Counted from the first letter of the stretch, positions 11,001 through 25,830 are shown. The stretch is DNA of 64,000 nt from Crotophaga sulcirostris (GCA_013397455.1 VYZB01000121.1:62001-126000); one strand, 5' to 3'. Numbers and translations are program-made. Notes: a model not told the origin generated them from the sequence alone.

Positions 11001-14000
11001 TATTAACATATCAAATTGGACAGGATTTTGACTCAGAGGGAAAAATAAGGTATTAAAGAGGCAATTGTTTGACACACAAATTTTTTTGGACCTTAATGTT
11101 CTCCGACTCACTTCTCAACAGAACTCCATAGTGAAGAATGGCACCATCAGCAGACCCTTCCTTCTGTGGGTCCCACAGCATTGGCTTTGCGCGGTGAATT
11201 TTGTGCTGGATCAACAGCTCTAATGATGCCAGGGTTGTCCCCTGGGGTTTGTCCTTTCCTCTTCACAGTCGCTCCCTTGCATGATTCCCATGCACTGTGT
11301 GGAGGCTTAGAAACCTGCCTTGAAATCTCGGCACCAAGCAGTCAATCCACCACAATAATCAGTCTGTACAACTGTTTTGCTTCATAAGGCACAGGAATCA
11401 CCACATCCACCTTATAGATCTGTATTTACCTACAGATAAAACACTATGATTCCCTTATGTGCTACTGTGTAGATATTTCATACGTGTGTGGGAGTGAATC
11501 AAGACTTCTTTTCAAGTGTGGGTGCCACACATTTCATTTTTTTACCCCATCACCGAGCTCCCAGGTTGCAAAGATTCTGCTTGGCTCAGAGGGACTTGTG
11601 GTCAAACTGAAAAGGAGGGGGGGAAAAAAATCACACCATACTTCTTAGTAAGTTCTCTTGTCTCTTTCAACTAGCCAACATAAAAACCTTTTCTCCTGGC
11701 TTGTACAATCTTTTAAAGTACTAACAAGTGTTCTGAGATTTCTAAGAGATTCTTCTTTTTTTCTTTCATAGCTCCAGGGTTACCACCCTAGTAGGTGTGG
11801 AATATCTTTGTTCACTTCATTATAAGACACTTTTGTGTACGATCTAACTGGATTCAGCCAGCAAAGGAGATCAGATATGTCATATGCTGAATGCTTTTTT
11901 CCTTGTCCTTGACATCCTAGGATATTGCATGCTTTCATGTTCTAATGGAGGTTTCTTTTACCAATGACCAACATTTTTCTCTACTCTCTAACGTTCCTAG
12001 AAGTTTCTGACCTGTTATAATTTCCCTGCCTGCAGTGCAGTTTCAGCCAGCGTTCCTGTTGAGTACTGAGGAAATTAATATGCTGTCTAGAAAAATCACC
12101 TTCATGTTTCGAAAACGTCTATGTCAGAGCATGTTAACTTGTGTACACTAGCATCTCCATCATATCTGTGCAAAAACTGCAGTGAAAATCAGGAAAAAAA
12201 AAAAGGGCAAATCAATTCATATAATAGATTTCACTGCAGGCTCTCTTGCAAACCTTTGCCTGCTGTCATCGAGCAGCACCTTATGCCTGCCACTGATAGA
12301 TGGAGATAAGAAGCACTCCAGATCAGTGAAAATGAATTTCTATGTTGAAAACATCGCATATGCTATTTGTGTGTGACAATGAAAATATTCCCAAACACGT
12401 TTCAAGCATGCATTTGCTCAGTAACATATTCTTATTGCCCAGTTCTGTATCTGGGCTATTTTCAGAAACTGAAAGTGCTGCTTCTCTTTTGAAGCTGGCC
12501 ACTTCCTTTTTGACCATCTTCCCACTCTGAACATAAAACAGGTGCATCAGCAATATTTGGCTTGTTCGTAGCAAAAGAAATTCTGTCTTCAATACCCAGT
12601 ATTTCATGTAGTTTGCCTTATCTCAGTCATCAGCACTGATTCAAATCTATTGACTACCAGAGCGCTGACTGCACGCCAAGTTCGACAAGAGTCGGCTGGG
12701 GTTACAGCTGTGGGAGGACCTGCAGGAGGAGGTAATAGCTGCCTCTGGGAGCCAAGAGATGCCAATTATAACACTTCCTTCGTATTTCTAATTTGCTAAA
12801 ATTCATTTTTTCTTTGTTCCCTTATGAAAGGTGACTGGACTGATTAAGATTTCCAGGTGCAAATAGACAACTCATCTGGTATCACTGGCAAGGAAAAAAA
12901 AAATGGAATGTATTTCACAGTGAAGAGATTAATACGAATGTATTAGGTAGAGTTGAGAAGAAGATCTTACGCTGCAGAGGCTTGGGGAATCTTTGCTGTA
13001 GGCTGTGCTGCCCACACTACCTGCAGGAAATGAGGCACCCGGCACAGGCAGCAGATGCTCTCTGTTAAAGGAAGGTAGCATCAGATGATACAGTCCTCTG
13101 CAAAGTATGTTTTAAAATGCCCACATACCTGTACTTTACATTATATTAGAGGACAAAGGCAAGGAAGAGGCAGTTTTATAGAACTAGTGCATTAGGAGAT
13201 GCTGTACGTGGTTTAGGAAATAGAATTTTTTAATTGTTATTTTGGTTCAGTCCTTTTGTCTCTAAAGAGACAGAGGCAAAACAGGGATTTCCATAGGCTT
13301 ACTGGTCACCTTTGGTGCCCCAGTCCTACTGGGACATCGGACATGGTGGCATCGCTGTGGAGATGTCCACATTATTCTGCACTGCGTTATTCTGCCTCTG
13401 ACAACTCTTGTCTTTCACAGAAACCTGCTTTAAACCCAACTACTTTGTTTTAAAATGGTGATTCCATTGTCAAGAGAAGGTTATAAATTGGAAAAGGCTT
13501 TTTCAGACATAAGTTGATTTGCATAGTGTGCTTTCAAACCATCCCATTCACTACAGTTTTCAATTTAAGATGTTGACCACTGCCTTGCTTCTTCCCCATT
13601 GTTTGTTGAAAGAACAATTTATGTTCTGAAGCTAATCAGAACTTCTAAATTATATACCAATAAATACAAATTCTTCATATTTTTCCAATTAATTAGGTAA
13701 TTCAAATTGTACTTTATGGATGAGTTCACTATGGCTGCCAATCCAAGCTTGTTGGTCTTCCCAGCATATTTGATGCTCTTGCATCATCAACAGTATTTCT
13801 GTTTCTGTCCTCAAGTGCAGATTACTAATTATTATTCTTTTAAAGCATAAAGTAAAATGATATGTATTAATGAAAGAGGGAGGACTAAATAAGAATTACT
13901 CAGGGCTAATTTGATCTCCCATGTTTATTCCCTCCTCTTCCTCATAGCAAGGTTGTTTTGCTTTGGTGTTGTTTTTTTTTGTTTGTTTGTTTTAGAAACA

Positions 14001-16059
14001 GTTCCTGGAAGATTCCTTTGGCAAGTGAAGTGTGGGAACTATCTAGGTATTGCCAGTACTAATGCTCTTTTATATTTAAAAAATAAAATACTTAGGCAAA
14101 TTTTAGTTCTTTTTCTTACAAAGACCTCAAAGTCAGTCAAATAGTAGGAATTTTTTTATGGTAAACTTAGCAGCAATTTTTTATTGGTTTGCAAATTTAT
14201 GTTCAGGGATGAATGGTTGGATATAAAAACTTAAAAATACAAAACTCAAAATAAATATGCAGCAAAAAGGCCATCAAATGCCTCCATATTTTGTGGAAAT
14301 AGGAAACAAACCATTTAAATATGCTGCCAGAGTGGTGGTGGGACATTAGCATGATATGACATCCTTTGGACCCCTAAGAGCATAGGTTTGAGAAAGTTCA
14401 CGTATGTGTGTGTGTCCTGGGAAAATCTTCATGAGGAATTCACACCTTAGGCATGAAAGTAAGTCAAAAAGGGTATGCAAATGAGGCAGCTTCTTTAGTT
14501 TCAGTGCTGATGGAACTGTTTATTGAACCCTTATGCTTCGACATACAAATAACTTACAAATAAGAACTGAAACAATCTCCAGGACAGTTGTCTTGGAGAG
14601 CAAAGTGCCAGTAACTGGGCAACTTTTCCATGGGAAATTTATCAGCTCATACCAAAGACGCCCTCTCTTTTATATTGCTTTAGTGCCTCATCCAGGAGAT
14701 GAGTAACAGACAGACGCTGGTTTTTCTCTATGTGGGTCAGCAGTAAATTAGGATGGCACAGGTATTATGCATTAGAGTACCACAGGGCTCTTTCTTTTCA
14801 TAACAATAATATTATTTCCTTCAATAACGTTAATTGTAATATTAATTGAATCCAGTTGCTGCCTGGATGCCTTTTTGGGCTTAACTCTCTCTTTTTTGTG
14901 CTCACACCCCTTCAAATGTGCCCTGCAGAGAGGTTAGTGTCCACGTCATGCTGGAAAACAGAATCGTTATGTATCTTTATCCAATTCAGAGACCCATTTG
15001 TGAGAACATGAACCCCGAGGGGGGATTCACTTAGCTCTCATTTTGTCTCTTTTAAAGCCTGACTGTTTAAATAGTAGACCCTTTCCTAATGTGGCTGCTT
15101 TCACAGCTATTTCGTCTTTCTTTATATGGCTCTTTTTCCACCTAGCTTTGATTTGTACATGTGGAATGGTTTTGATCAGATAACACCCACTGGATGTGTT
15201 GCTGTCTTTGTTCAGGACATTGGTTTTGTAAGCTGCAAAGCTGATAAACACTTATATGTGCCTTGTTTCCTTTTCTGCATAAAGATTCTATTGAGACATC
15301 AGCACATCTGGGGAAAACATGGGTTTTAATATTATAGTTGTTGTTATTCATTTTAAATTCAGCACTATCATATTTGATGTCTGCATCTTTAAAAAAAATG
15401 CAAAATTATGCCTGGTGGCAATAATGAATAAGTGTCTAACAGAGAAGAAGAAAGGGAACCTGCCTTAAGGTTCCTTTGTTATACAATTCTTATCTGAAAA
15501 AAAGGACCTTTGAGGATATTAAAACTTGACTCTCTTTCTGTTAGCCTCATGAAAGATACGGTCCTTGTTAAACTTGCATTGCTTTGTTGTCTCCACAGTT
15601 CTGATGCCTTACACAGCAATTTTTCCTTTAAAATAAATCTTTAGGACAGAAGATAAAACAAATGCCATACTCTGGTGACTGGCATATACCAACCAGAGGC
15701 ATATTCACATGAGAAAACTGCTTGACAAATATTTCGTCTATCTGAGATATTTTCCAGCTGAGTTGTATTGCTATTCTGTTCCCACCACATTCTCTGCATT
15801 GCACAGTGGAAAAGCAAAGACATTTAACTTCTGCACTGGACTGGGAACTTCAGATGCTAAAAACCAGGTCAATTTTTTTTTTCAAAGTCTTTTTTTTTTT
15901 TCAGTTGGCACTGAATAATGGAAACAAACTTAATATCAGTTCTTTTCTCTGAATACATGTGTATAAAAGAAGCAAATCTGGGAGGGGCTGGCTTTTTGAC
16001 TCAAAAACTCCTGCATACAATAGTTAAAAATTCTCACGAACTAAGACTATTTATATATT

Positions 16060-16060
16060 N
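16060..16060. other. Single unresolved base (N)
   Basis: One N lies in an AT-rich stretch (TATATATTNATAAAA). It is an assembly ambiguity or an uncalled polymorphism. Confidence 0.99.
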
Positions 16061-18559
16061 ATAAAATTATGAAATACTCATGATACTGAACTTTCTTGTC
16101 ATTAACACAGGAATTTAACTTGTCCAACTACACAAAAGAACAACTGATAGAAAATAAAGAATCTATTCAGAAAAATCTTGGATACCAAATCAAGAGGAAA
16201 CTGAAATATTTTTATGGAGGTCACTTTACTAACAATCATTGTTGCAATTAGCTGAGCAGGTAATTTTTTAACATAAGTTCAAAAAAGTTCCGTCTAGTGC
16301 CAGCCACAAAGGCCATACATCAGTGTAGTGTGTGCCAAGCATTCATTCATCCATATGGAAAACAAAAAAAGCTCCTAGCTGTATAAGAACACTAAAAGTA
16401 AATGATATTTTAATAGGAATAAGGAGAATTTCAGAACACATGCAGCAGTTCACTCTTCAGTGCAAATACTAAAATACAATCTAGAAAAATTAATTTTGCT
16501 TTAATTTATGGAGCTGGAAAAATTAGTCCTGCTCCTGTCTCAGAACAAAAAGGAGGAAACTGATGGTAAGTTGTACAACTTGTCCCTGAAATACATAGAA
16601 AATAAGAAAAAATCTCCTACTTAATCTGATATAATTGAACAGCACAGGTCATCTTTTAGAAGCCCATCATCTAATATGCCTGCAAAGCCATTTGTGTTCA
16701 TCCATGAAGCAACTGAACAACTGTGCAGCATGTATTTGATAAATTTGAATAGAAATTCACTTGAAAAATCACTATTTGCTTGCAGAGTAGGAAAAAAGAC
16801 TAAATTTGTTGTGCTAATCATTTACTGCAACTTTTTCACTCAGCTCTGCTATGAGTAACATGGGAAATGAGTCAAAAGGCACCATATAAGGGAAAAGCTT
16901 CAGTAGTCAGATGTTGGCTTTCTACCTTTTACACACTGCCTACATCTGCTTGGAAATTCCAGGCAAGAACGCGGCTGATTTCAGCCCAGTGTGAGCTATA
17001 CCCATACTACAAAGACATGTTTCATGGTTTTGGCATGATCTGAAGGTCTGACCCTGGACCAAGTCAACATGATGCACACTCTTGAAGCATCCTTTGGAGC
17101 ATGATCAGACTGTAAATTGTCACTAATTCCCTGCTCCAATAGATGGTAGATCCCAGTTTCCAGTGCTGCAAGCTCTTTTATCTTACTAAGGACAAAAAGT
17201 TCATTGAAGACAAATTGAACTGGTGGGCATTCACAGTGCTCAAACTGGATTAGGTTTGGATTTTTTCTATTCTAGGCAGCCAAGGCAAATTAAGTATAAA
17301 GTTCTACAGTACCACACGTAACACCACTGAGCAGGGAGAAGCAGTTGTGGCTCTGTTTTAGAGAGTTGCTCTTCTCTGGACTACAATATTCCTACTTACA
17401 TGGGAATTTATGAAAGTAAATGGAATAGTGGCGATCTGAAAACACTGTATTTATTTTACATTTTTTTACAACAGCGTTACAGGAAAAATAAAAACTGAAA
17501 AAGATGAGACATTTTATTACATTTTAGGTATAGTATCTCTGTGAACATCTAATGGAAGACCTTCAAGCTCAGGAACCTTAATATTTGCTCCTAAATCCCT
17601 GTTAGATTCTTAAGTAAATGCCTGAATTATAACGGTGCTGATTACTCACTGTGCCAGGCAGAGTCCCATGAGAAAACAGCTTTATAAACAGTGAATCTAT
17701 CTGAAATGTTACCTAGCTGACTGCCTTCTCTTGAGCTCAGTCAGAACTTTACGAAAGCGTTGCTTTTGAAAGTCAAACTGTTGGTGCCATATTTAGGAAA
17801 ACTTTCCCCACGGTGACATTCATACCTATGCAGGTCCATTCATTACTCTTGGAGAGATGAAAGACATAAATCTATATATATATATGTAAAATAAATCCAC
17901 CCCCTTCATTAATGCAGCCAGAATTTTTAACGAAAAAAACCAGATTAAGGATCATGATATTTCACCAGACCTAAGTCAAGGCAAAATTCTGAACTTCTGA
18001 TTGTTAATATTCTGCTAAAAACTGTCAGTATCTCCTTAATTAAACAGCACTTTTCTTCAGTAAAACTTTTTGTGTCAGAATTATACAGACTTCCAAGTCT
18101 GACATTCAAACTACTTCTTGGCGGGTGTTAATGAGGTACCTTAGTTTGTTTTAATGAGGTACAATGCACAGCTTCATTTATACATGAGAAGAGAAACAGG
18201 AAGATTTTTGAACAGGTTTTGCTCTGTAATCCAGGCAAAACGTACAGACTCTGCTACTCACCACTAATAAGATGACATAAAAAGTTGGCAGCATTTTTCT
18301 GCCGAATACCCTAATCTCATGTGGCTACATTTGAAAAGTGGAAAATCATTGTTATCTCGTATAGATCCTTACAATGCACCGTATGTATCTAGTGAATGAG
18401 CATCAAACTGACCCTGTGGGTGTAGGCTGCACATCCTGCCAGTCCATTGATTTTGGGACTGCGCTGAAAACAAAAGGCTGACTTTGAGAAAGGGCCATGA
18501 ACTCACATTTAGGGGTGTAATTTTGCACAAGTCAGAACAGAGGAGAGACAAAACTGTCC

Positions 18560-18960
18560 TCCAGACAATAGGCTTCAGTATGGGGAATGCTAATTATAAT
18601 GTTGGAAACCTACGGGGTCACGCTCTTTCCACTATTCCGTAATTACGCTCCAGGAAGCGCAGTACGCAAGAGGTTAACTCCTTTGGTTCACTTTTTATTC
18701 TGCTTGGGAATTTGATGCAGATGCAAGGCATAATTCCATAAGAATTATATTGTTGATTATCATTAATGGCTGCTTGTTATGAAGTGCAATATTCCTACCT
18801 TTTAAAATTCAGCAGAATTCTAGACAGGCCCTTCCTCTGTTAGGATCTCGGCCAATAAATTACTCAATAGGGTGCATACAGTGGCTGGAGCAATATAATA
18901 GCATCACCCTTGGAAACTGTGTGGAACAGTATTGGTAACCACAGGAGCAAAGGGGCACTT
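18560..18960. promoter_or_regulatory. Candidate conserved non-coding element
   Basis: Seven CpG dinucleotides sit within about 65 bp (18611-18672), around the homeodomain-like core CCGTAATTACGCTCC. The next 110 bp contain several ATTA/TAAT cores (AATTCCATAAGAATTATATT, then GATTATCATTAATGG). The surrounding DNA is CpG-poor. No convincing coding frame crosses the block. This pattern is what one expects of a developmental enhancer, but it is compositional evidence only. The boundaries are a guess. Confidence 0.3.
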
Positions 18961-21900
18961 CTTCACAAGGATGTCTTTCAGTGGCGCAGACGGTCAACCA
19001 GAGGGCAAAACACAATGTTTCAGGCTAGATATAGATCTCAAACGGGGCAGATATTTGGCAGGCGGGAATCATACACATAAAGCTGACTTTGAAAAAATGT
19101 CATGCAAAAAAAAGAAAGATCCACTGTTACCGCAGGAATCTGAATACATTATATAGTGCTTTATTAGCTGGGTCTCCTTTGGGAAGGAAAACCAAGTCGA
19201 ACGGACCCAAACTACAGCCTTAGGGAGCGGAAGGACATCGCTTCTGTGCTGGCTTCTTCTCCATTTAGTTTCTGCTGACTGCACTTCTGACAGCATTTCC
19301 TGGGTGGAGATCTTCTTCCTCAATAGCTGGTTAATATCAGATCTCTCTCCAGTTCAACCTCTTTGAGACATTTTAGGTAACTCCATATATCAGATGTCGC
19401 TGGAATTCACCATGCTGCTTTCATGGTCAATCTAACACACTTCATCTACCTGCCAGGTCACAGGAGAAAAGCATGCATTACTTATTGTTGGGGCCAGTTC
19501 TGTGAAGGAAGCAAAGGGAGTGATTTTGCCTGGAGAGCCCTGTTTCTGGGTAAGCTCTGATGTACGCTGCGTATTTGCTATGAAAGCAAACCAAGTTTCT
19601 GCAGGTAGGAAAACATGCCCTCTCACACAGACCTCTTCTGGAATAGATTTTCCCATGAGATGTTCTTGTGTTGTCAATACCCCTCCTGTAACATATAAGA
19701 ACATGTTTTTCATTACCATGTTAAATAAAGTCTCACCTAAGCTGAGTACCTTAGGACACTTTCCAAGGTCTCCCTAAAGTAGGTGCACAAAGAAGGAGCA
19801 CACAAAGGCCAGGTGCTTTTTGCTTTCTAGCCTAAATGACCCCTAACTCTTTGCAGCTGGGGTGATAAGACATGAAAGCCTGCTTCAGAGGGAGTCCAGG
19901 CATGGCTTGAATTAGCATTTCTGGATCTGCAGCAAGATGCCTTTGAGACTGTCTGCAATATACAGCGTACTGCCTGTATATTATCACTTATGTCCATTTC
20001 CGAAGATATCTGACATTGTCTCAGCTACCATTTCACTATAAGTCTGCATAACAGTAGAAGCAGTCCTGAATAACCGTGGATAACCTGTACACACCCTCCA
20101 CGTGCTCCATAGGCTCACTAATACATATCTGCCTATGTAATATTTACATCCTTAATATACCTCACTATAGCCGAGGGTCACTTGCACACAGTTAAAAGTA
20201 AAATTGCTGCTATCAAAGGAGAAGTGCAGTCACTCCTTAAAAACTGAGAATATTATCTCTGAAAAGCCTTTTCAAAAGCCCTCTGTTATTAACACCCTAA
20301 GAAAAGATCTCAAGAAAAATGGGATAATTTTCCAAACGTAAAAGATGTTGTTTATGAAAATTTTAGACTAAGCCATGTCCTCTATTATTAAGCAACAGCT
20401 CATGTTGCATTCTAGAGATTCTACACGCTTTTATGGCACTTCTACATATTAATTGTTCAATTTTATCAAAGTTGGTAATAATTTACTTATTACCACATTG
20501 GGTTCTGAATAATATTTTCCTTTCCATTAAGTTTCTTTCCCAGGATTTTTTGACAGTTATATCCTCTCATCGTTAATGTTACTTCTCATCACAGACTGAA
20601 CTGAATATTCACATGAAAGATCAAATCACTGTTATTTTGACTTGTTACTATTTTTTCATCTAGATTGTTAACCCATCATTTTTATGGCATTTTACAGTAG
20701 TTGTTACATTTATAGCATACCTGCTAGCCCAATTCATTATACAGAGTAACATTTTTTAGGAAAATTTTAAAAGAAAACCTCTTTATGAACTCACACATAT
20801 TAATGTGAATCTGTCTCCCATTTCTTTTCCTTTAGTGCTTCCTGATTTTCTGAAAGTATTTCCGTACTTTCTGATTTAAATTTTTTGAGTTTTTATTTTC
20901 CAGTCATAAAACAGCTTAGAGAAGCCTTACTGAGGCTCATGCCAGATATAAGTATCATGGAGGAAGAGATCATGATCTTACAACTGAACTTAAAATACAT
21001 GTGATGGGAAAATAAGGCTCTGTTCTTGATGCTCTTTTTCTATGGAGCTCACTCCCATGAACAGAGAACCTCATGTTCATGGCAGGATGATGACTGATAG
21101 TCCTTTTAGAAGTTGAGGTTTTTTTCCTTTCTTTTTCCTGCCCTGGGTATACAGAGAAACTTGAGGTATACTGAGTTTATGGGCTTTGGCTGAAGACTTG
21201 ACAAATGTTCCTAAAGCAATACTATGTCTTTTTTTTTTTTTTTAATTCTCCTAAAACATCTCATTCCCAAAGAGACCTATGTGACCTTGGGACAAACCCA
21301 CAAGACCTAATGCATCTCACACTGCCCCCGTGGGAATTGCATGAAACTTGCAGTTATTGCTTGTATCAGGTTGGTATCTGGAAGTATTAAGATCGTTAGA
21401 AACACCAAGAGGTCGAGGAAGTGTTAGGGATCTAGATAGATGAGAGAGAAAAAGGAAAAGGTTTTTATGCTACTTTTAAAGATGGAAAGCAGCATCGGAA
21501 AGAAATTAAATTAATTCCCAAGAGCACACAAGGAATTTTTGGCAAAGTTGAGAATTTTCTTAGATGTTCTTTTTTTTAAGTTCAGCCTGCTGCTCTTTTA
21601 AAAGAAAGAAACACGTAAACCTAAAATCTCTTGGTTTTTCATGCCTGCCTTTCTTATATGTAAAGTCAATCTATGATATTTTTCAGATAAAATTGTAAAA
21701 TTAAATTAACTGATGTAATAAATTGAGTTATGCTTATCTGTAGGCTGAATGTGAATGCTTAAGTTCTGCTGCAAATAAGCTGGGATACAGTTAGCTGGGG
21801 AAAAGGAAAACCTGGGTAGTAAAAGCTTATATAAATTATAATTTTTTTATAATTTTGTGTCATAACTGACTTCTGCACATATGCTCAGCACAATGGGACA

Positions 21901-23603
21901 CTGACTTAAGCATTTCGCAACCAGTAGTAATGTTTGTGACAGTGGTGTAGTTTTGCAAAACTAAAAGGAAGCCCTGGATACACATAATTTGCATGCGTGT
22001 CAGTAAAGTAAGATCAGATGACTAAAACCCCGCTTTTAAAAATTAAGGTTAATCCACCTACAAGGACTGATTGGCCACATGCTTTTTGTTTGTTCCTAAC
22101 GTAGAAATCAATAGGATTTTGCCTGTGATGATGAATGGAGCAGAACTGAACCCCTAGTCTTAGTATTGAAATACTGCAATTACCTGTGCAAACTGCAGAA
22201 TTGTATTCACGACTGGCCAGGTGCTTAATTTTGAAGACCAGTTTAAAAAATACTGAAAAATCCCAAATGCTAAATTATCAACTGATTCCAACCTCAAAAG
22301 TGTAGGTACTGATACAAGGGGTTTTGTGTCTGGAACTTAATCTAGTAATGTTTGATTTGGAACAAATTTTTTATTTAGCTTTAAAAAAACAGTGTTTCAA
22401 TTAATTAAACAGACCAGTGAAGGTCCTAAAAATAGTGAATGCTGTAAAAAAGCCCCCAAAATGATGGGTTAGTAGTCCATCCAAAAAAAGTAGCAACAAA
22501 TTGAATTAACAGTAATTTTGTCTACAGGTGAAAATTCAGTTCTGCCTCTAAGGAAAAGTAAGAAACAAACTTAATGGAAAGAAAAAATCTTTTTCAGAAA
22601 CCTGTTGCTGATAATTAGTAAATCTCTACCACCTCCAAGAAAATGTAATGATGATCTTGCAGACCGCTAGCATGAACTGTCATTAAACAATAGACTTAAA
22701 TTCTTGCAGAAAGAGGAAGAAGTTTCCATCTGAGCTATCCAAAAGTGCACTGCAATCAAGAAGCTTTCCACTTGTCAAGGACCCTTATTCAGGAAAATAT
22801 AATTATAAATATTAACAAGCCATAATTTATCCATGAGTGTTCCATTGGCATGTTCCAGTCAAGTTGTCATTTGTCTTAGCAAAATGCTCTCTGTACAAAC
22901 ACAACCAAGGAAATTGTTTAGGACTTAAAAAAACTGAAGGGGTAAGACCTGTAAACGTTTTCCTAGGTCTGTTTCTCAGGGAAGCTCACAGTCTGGGCTG
23001 AAATATAGCTGAATAAGCCCTAAGGAAGAGCTTCAGGGGTGAGTTTGCAGAGGAGATGTTGACTCTAAAGTCCTGCCTTTTGGTTTGTGGTTATGAGGGT
23101 GGTTAGGCTGGCAGATGCTTGATACTTTTGAGCACCTCCGTTTCTCCCCTACCCTCAGCAACAAGCATTAAGGATAGAGCTGGAAATGGTAATGGAAACA
23201 CCACTTCTGCACGTCACGTGCTTCAATATGTATAATCTGAGAGCAGAGTGCTTCTTTAGGTTCTTTTCTGACCATGGGTATGAAGCTGGTGAGCTCAGAG
23301 CAGTCCCTGCTGTGGAGGTTGTCCCAGCCTCAGGTAGGCTATGGGAAGCCTTTGGTGCACTGCCCAGTCCCAGGCTATTGTGATAATCCATATTTTCTAG
23401 ACCACTTCCTAAACAAACACGAGATATTCCTGTGCTGCTGTGGCATGGGACCCCTCCTCTCAGATGCAGGTATTTCTGTGATGAAATGCAAGGATTTAGG
23501 GCAGCTGCTGGTCCATGCAGTGCCAATCATGTCCAGCATGGCTTTGCCACAGGCAGCTCCCTGAAGATCTGATTATCCAGATTTGTAGACCAAAGATTTT
23601 TGC

Positions 23604-23623
23604 TTTTTTTTTTTTTTTTTTTT
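23604..23623. repeat. Poly(T) run, 20 bases
   Basis: Twenty consecutive T. Read on the minus strand it is a poly(A) run, which could mark the 3' end of a processed retrocopy. However, I see no recognisable gene-derived sequence on its right side (upstream on the minus strand), so it is probably a simple homopolymer. Confidence 0.9.
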
Positions 23624-25830
23624 GCCAACAGCTCCCCATATCAGGACACTTGTAGATGATAAGGATGACAACATCTACCTTTTAGTCTTATAGTGATGAT
23701 AAAAAAACACGGGGAGTTCTTGTTTCAGTAATTACGGTGGCTTCCAGAAGATGTAACACACTGTCCTGCTGACCCCTCCTGTGCAAAACAGTGCTGATTG
23801 CCCAGAGCGATGCTTACCAGGTTATCTATTGTCTTTCTATAGGTCTAAATATCCATGGTAAAGCCAAGTTTATGGCCTCCTGCTCACCTCATTCTACTCT
23901 CTGCACTTCTGGGCACAGCTCCTTCAAGATGTGAAGCAATGTACTGGAGGGGCCGTGGCTGCAGGGATCAATTACAGTGGAATATTTCATTGTGGCTGAA
24001 CTAAAATCTTTGGGAATGGGAGATTCAGTGCAGGCGCCGTTTCCTAATGGCTGCCCAGCATGCCTGTAAGGTTGTATTTCTTCTGCACTGCTGCCTGCTC
24101 GTCCACCATCCAGCATTTTGCTTCCCTTCTCCGTGGAGGGTGGAGAAACCTGGAACAATCTTCTGAAATGCAACATTTAATTGTACCCTATAGGAGCAGA
24201 ATTTGTTCACTGGACAAGAGCTGCACCCCCATCCACTGTAGATTTGCAAGCAGGTTTTTTTGCAGCAGCACGGGGCTCTGTTGGAGTGGCTTCCCAATTT
24301 ATTGCCTCATTGGTGCACTAACAGGGGCCCTCTGCTTCCCCCCCAGCCTCCTGTACGTTCTGGGTGCCAATTTTATACAGTTCAGAAACAATCATGGCGT
24401 TTGATTTCCCAGCAGTTGAGGAATAAAGCTATTTAAATTGGTTATGTAAAGAAAAAAAAAAAGATCGAAAAGAGAAAGATTTTTGTTCTGAATTATTCTC
24501 CTCCCAGCCCCTAGTGAGAACTCAGTTTCTTGCACACTGTGCTTCTGAGCTTCACTCCTATAGTCATAATATACATGTTCAGCAGTCCCCGAGCGACAGC
24601 TTCAAAAATGTGAGTTCCTGGGTCTGGTGTTGCCTTCCGGGCACAGATAACCTTTGCAACGTTTGCTTCTTTGTCAGCCACAAGTGGGATGCTTGCACAA
24701 GCCCATCCAGGAGCTGGGGTTTTACTTGCCGCAGCTGGCACTTGGTATTTCGTGTTGATGCTGAAGGAGTGTTTTAGGGTTCTAGTAGGTCAGCACAAAC
24801 AAGTTAGTCCCTTGTGCAGACCCTGTAAACCCTGCAGCTTGTGTTAATAATCAGACAGAAGTGACAGACTCTGCCAGTTTTCTGGTTTGGTGCTCACTGA
24901 GTACAAAAGTAAAAAAAAAAAATAAAAAAATTAGCACCTGAAACCCAGTAATTATTTCCTAAACAGGATTTCTGTCAATTAAGAAACTTTATCAATCCAA
25001 TACTGAGGCAGCAGAGCAATCAATATTAGAAGAACCTTATTTTGCAGAGCTGTTTGTGCGTACTCTATTGCCTTCTCTGCTCGTTCTGCCTTGGTCGAGT
25101 CACGCAGTTAGCTTATGAAATGTGAACTCTGAAAACCCAAACCTGTTAAGAGTGCTTCCCATTGCCAAACAAAGCAAAAATCTTTCCACTTTGGAATGAG
25201 CAACTTTCTGTGATCAACTAAATCTGTACTCTCATGGAAATAAATGTAGAATTCAGATCAATGAAGCATGTGTGTGGAAGGGAAAGAAAGGGAGAGTGGG
25301 CGACTGGAAGTGAGAAGTGGAAGGAGCTGGGTATCCTTCAGTTTCCATATCTGCACGTTATAGCTAATAAAAAATATAATAGCTTGTAGTATTTCCAGCA
25401 GAAATGGGAAGCTGTGACTGTACAGACTGCAGCGAGCTTGAATCATATGAAACAAATGGAATATCCTGTAGATTTTCTACAGATCTGCTGTGCGCACGCT
25501 TTCAAATAACCTCTAACAAAGGCAATGAATCGCTGCTGCTGTTGTAAAAATCTCAGTGTGCTGTACTAACGTGATACTAATGAAAAGAATCTTAAGGAAC
25601 AGAAGTTCAGATTACAGGAACTTCAGTAACTAAATCTGATCATTCACCTGTATCATTTTACCAGGATATATTTTTCATTGATTTTTAAAGAGAAGCAGGT
25701 GTGGGATAGTAGTGACTAATTCACGCTGCAAAACCAAAAAGTTGTGTGGTTTGCTTCTTCTGTGATGTCTCTTCCCCACTCTCTGAGCTCTGCCGTATTT
25801 TGGCAAAGATTCAGTTCCTATATGAGAAAG

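Larger units (their letters stand above)
6781..18559. other. Unique AT-rich non-coding DNA (gene desert)
   Basis: About 11.8 kb without a recognisable gene, CR1 copy or other interspersed repeat. Open frames are short and scattered evenly over all frames. Local features are a TA run (8027-8040), an A-rich run near 12192, T/G-rich tracts near 13970-13993, a second short TA run near 17873-17885, a single unresolved base at 16060, and a small duplicated TAATGAGGTAC pair (18129-18139 and 18153-18163). One segment at 15146-15227 has exon-like ends. Confidence 0.6.

Noticed and set aside
23604..23623. Poly(T) run as the tail of a minus-strand processed pseudogene
   Set aside because: No gene-like sequence lies on the right side, where the body of a retrocopy would be, and no flanking duplication is visible.
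23889..24404. Overlapping open frames on both strands as a gene
   Set aside because: Frames on both strands of moderately GC-rich DNA, none resembling a known protein. No start context or splice pattern favours either strand.
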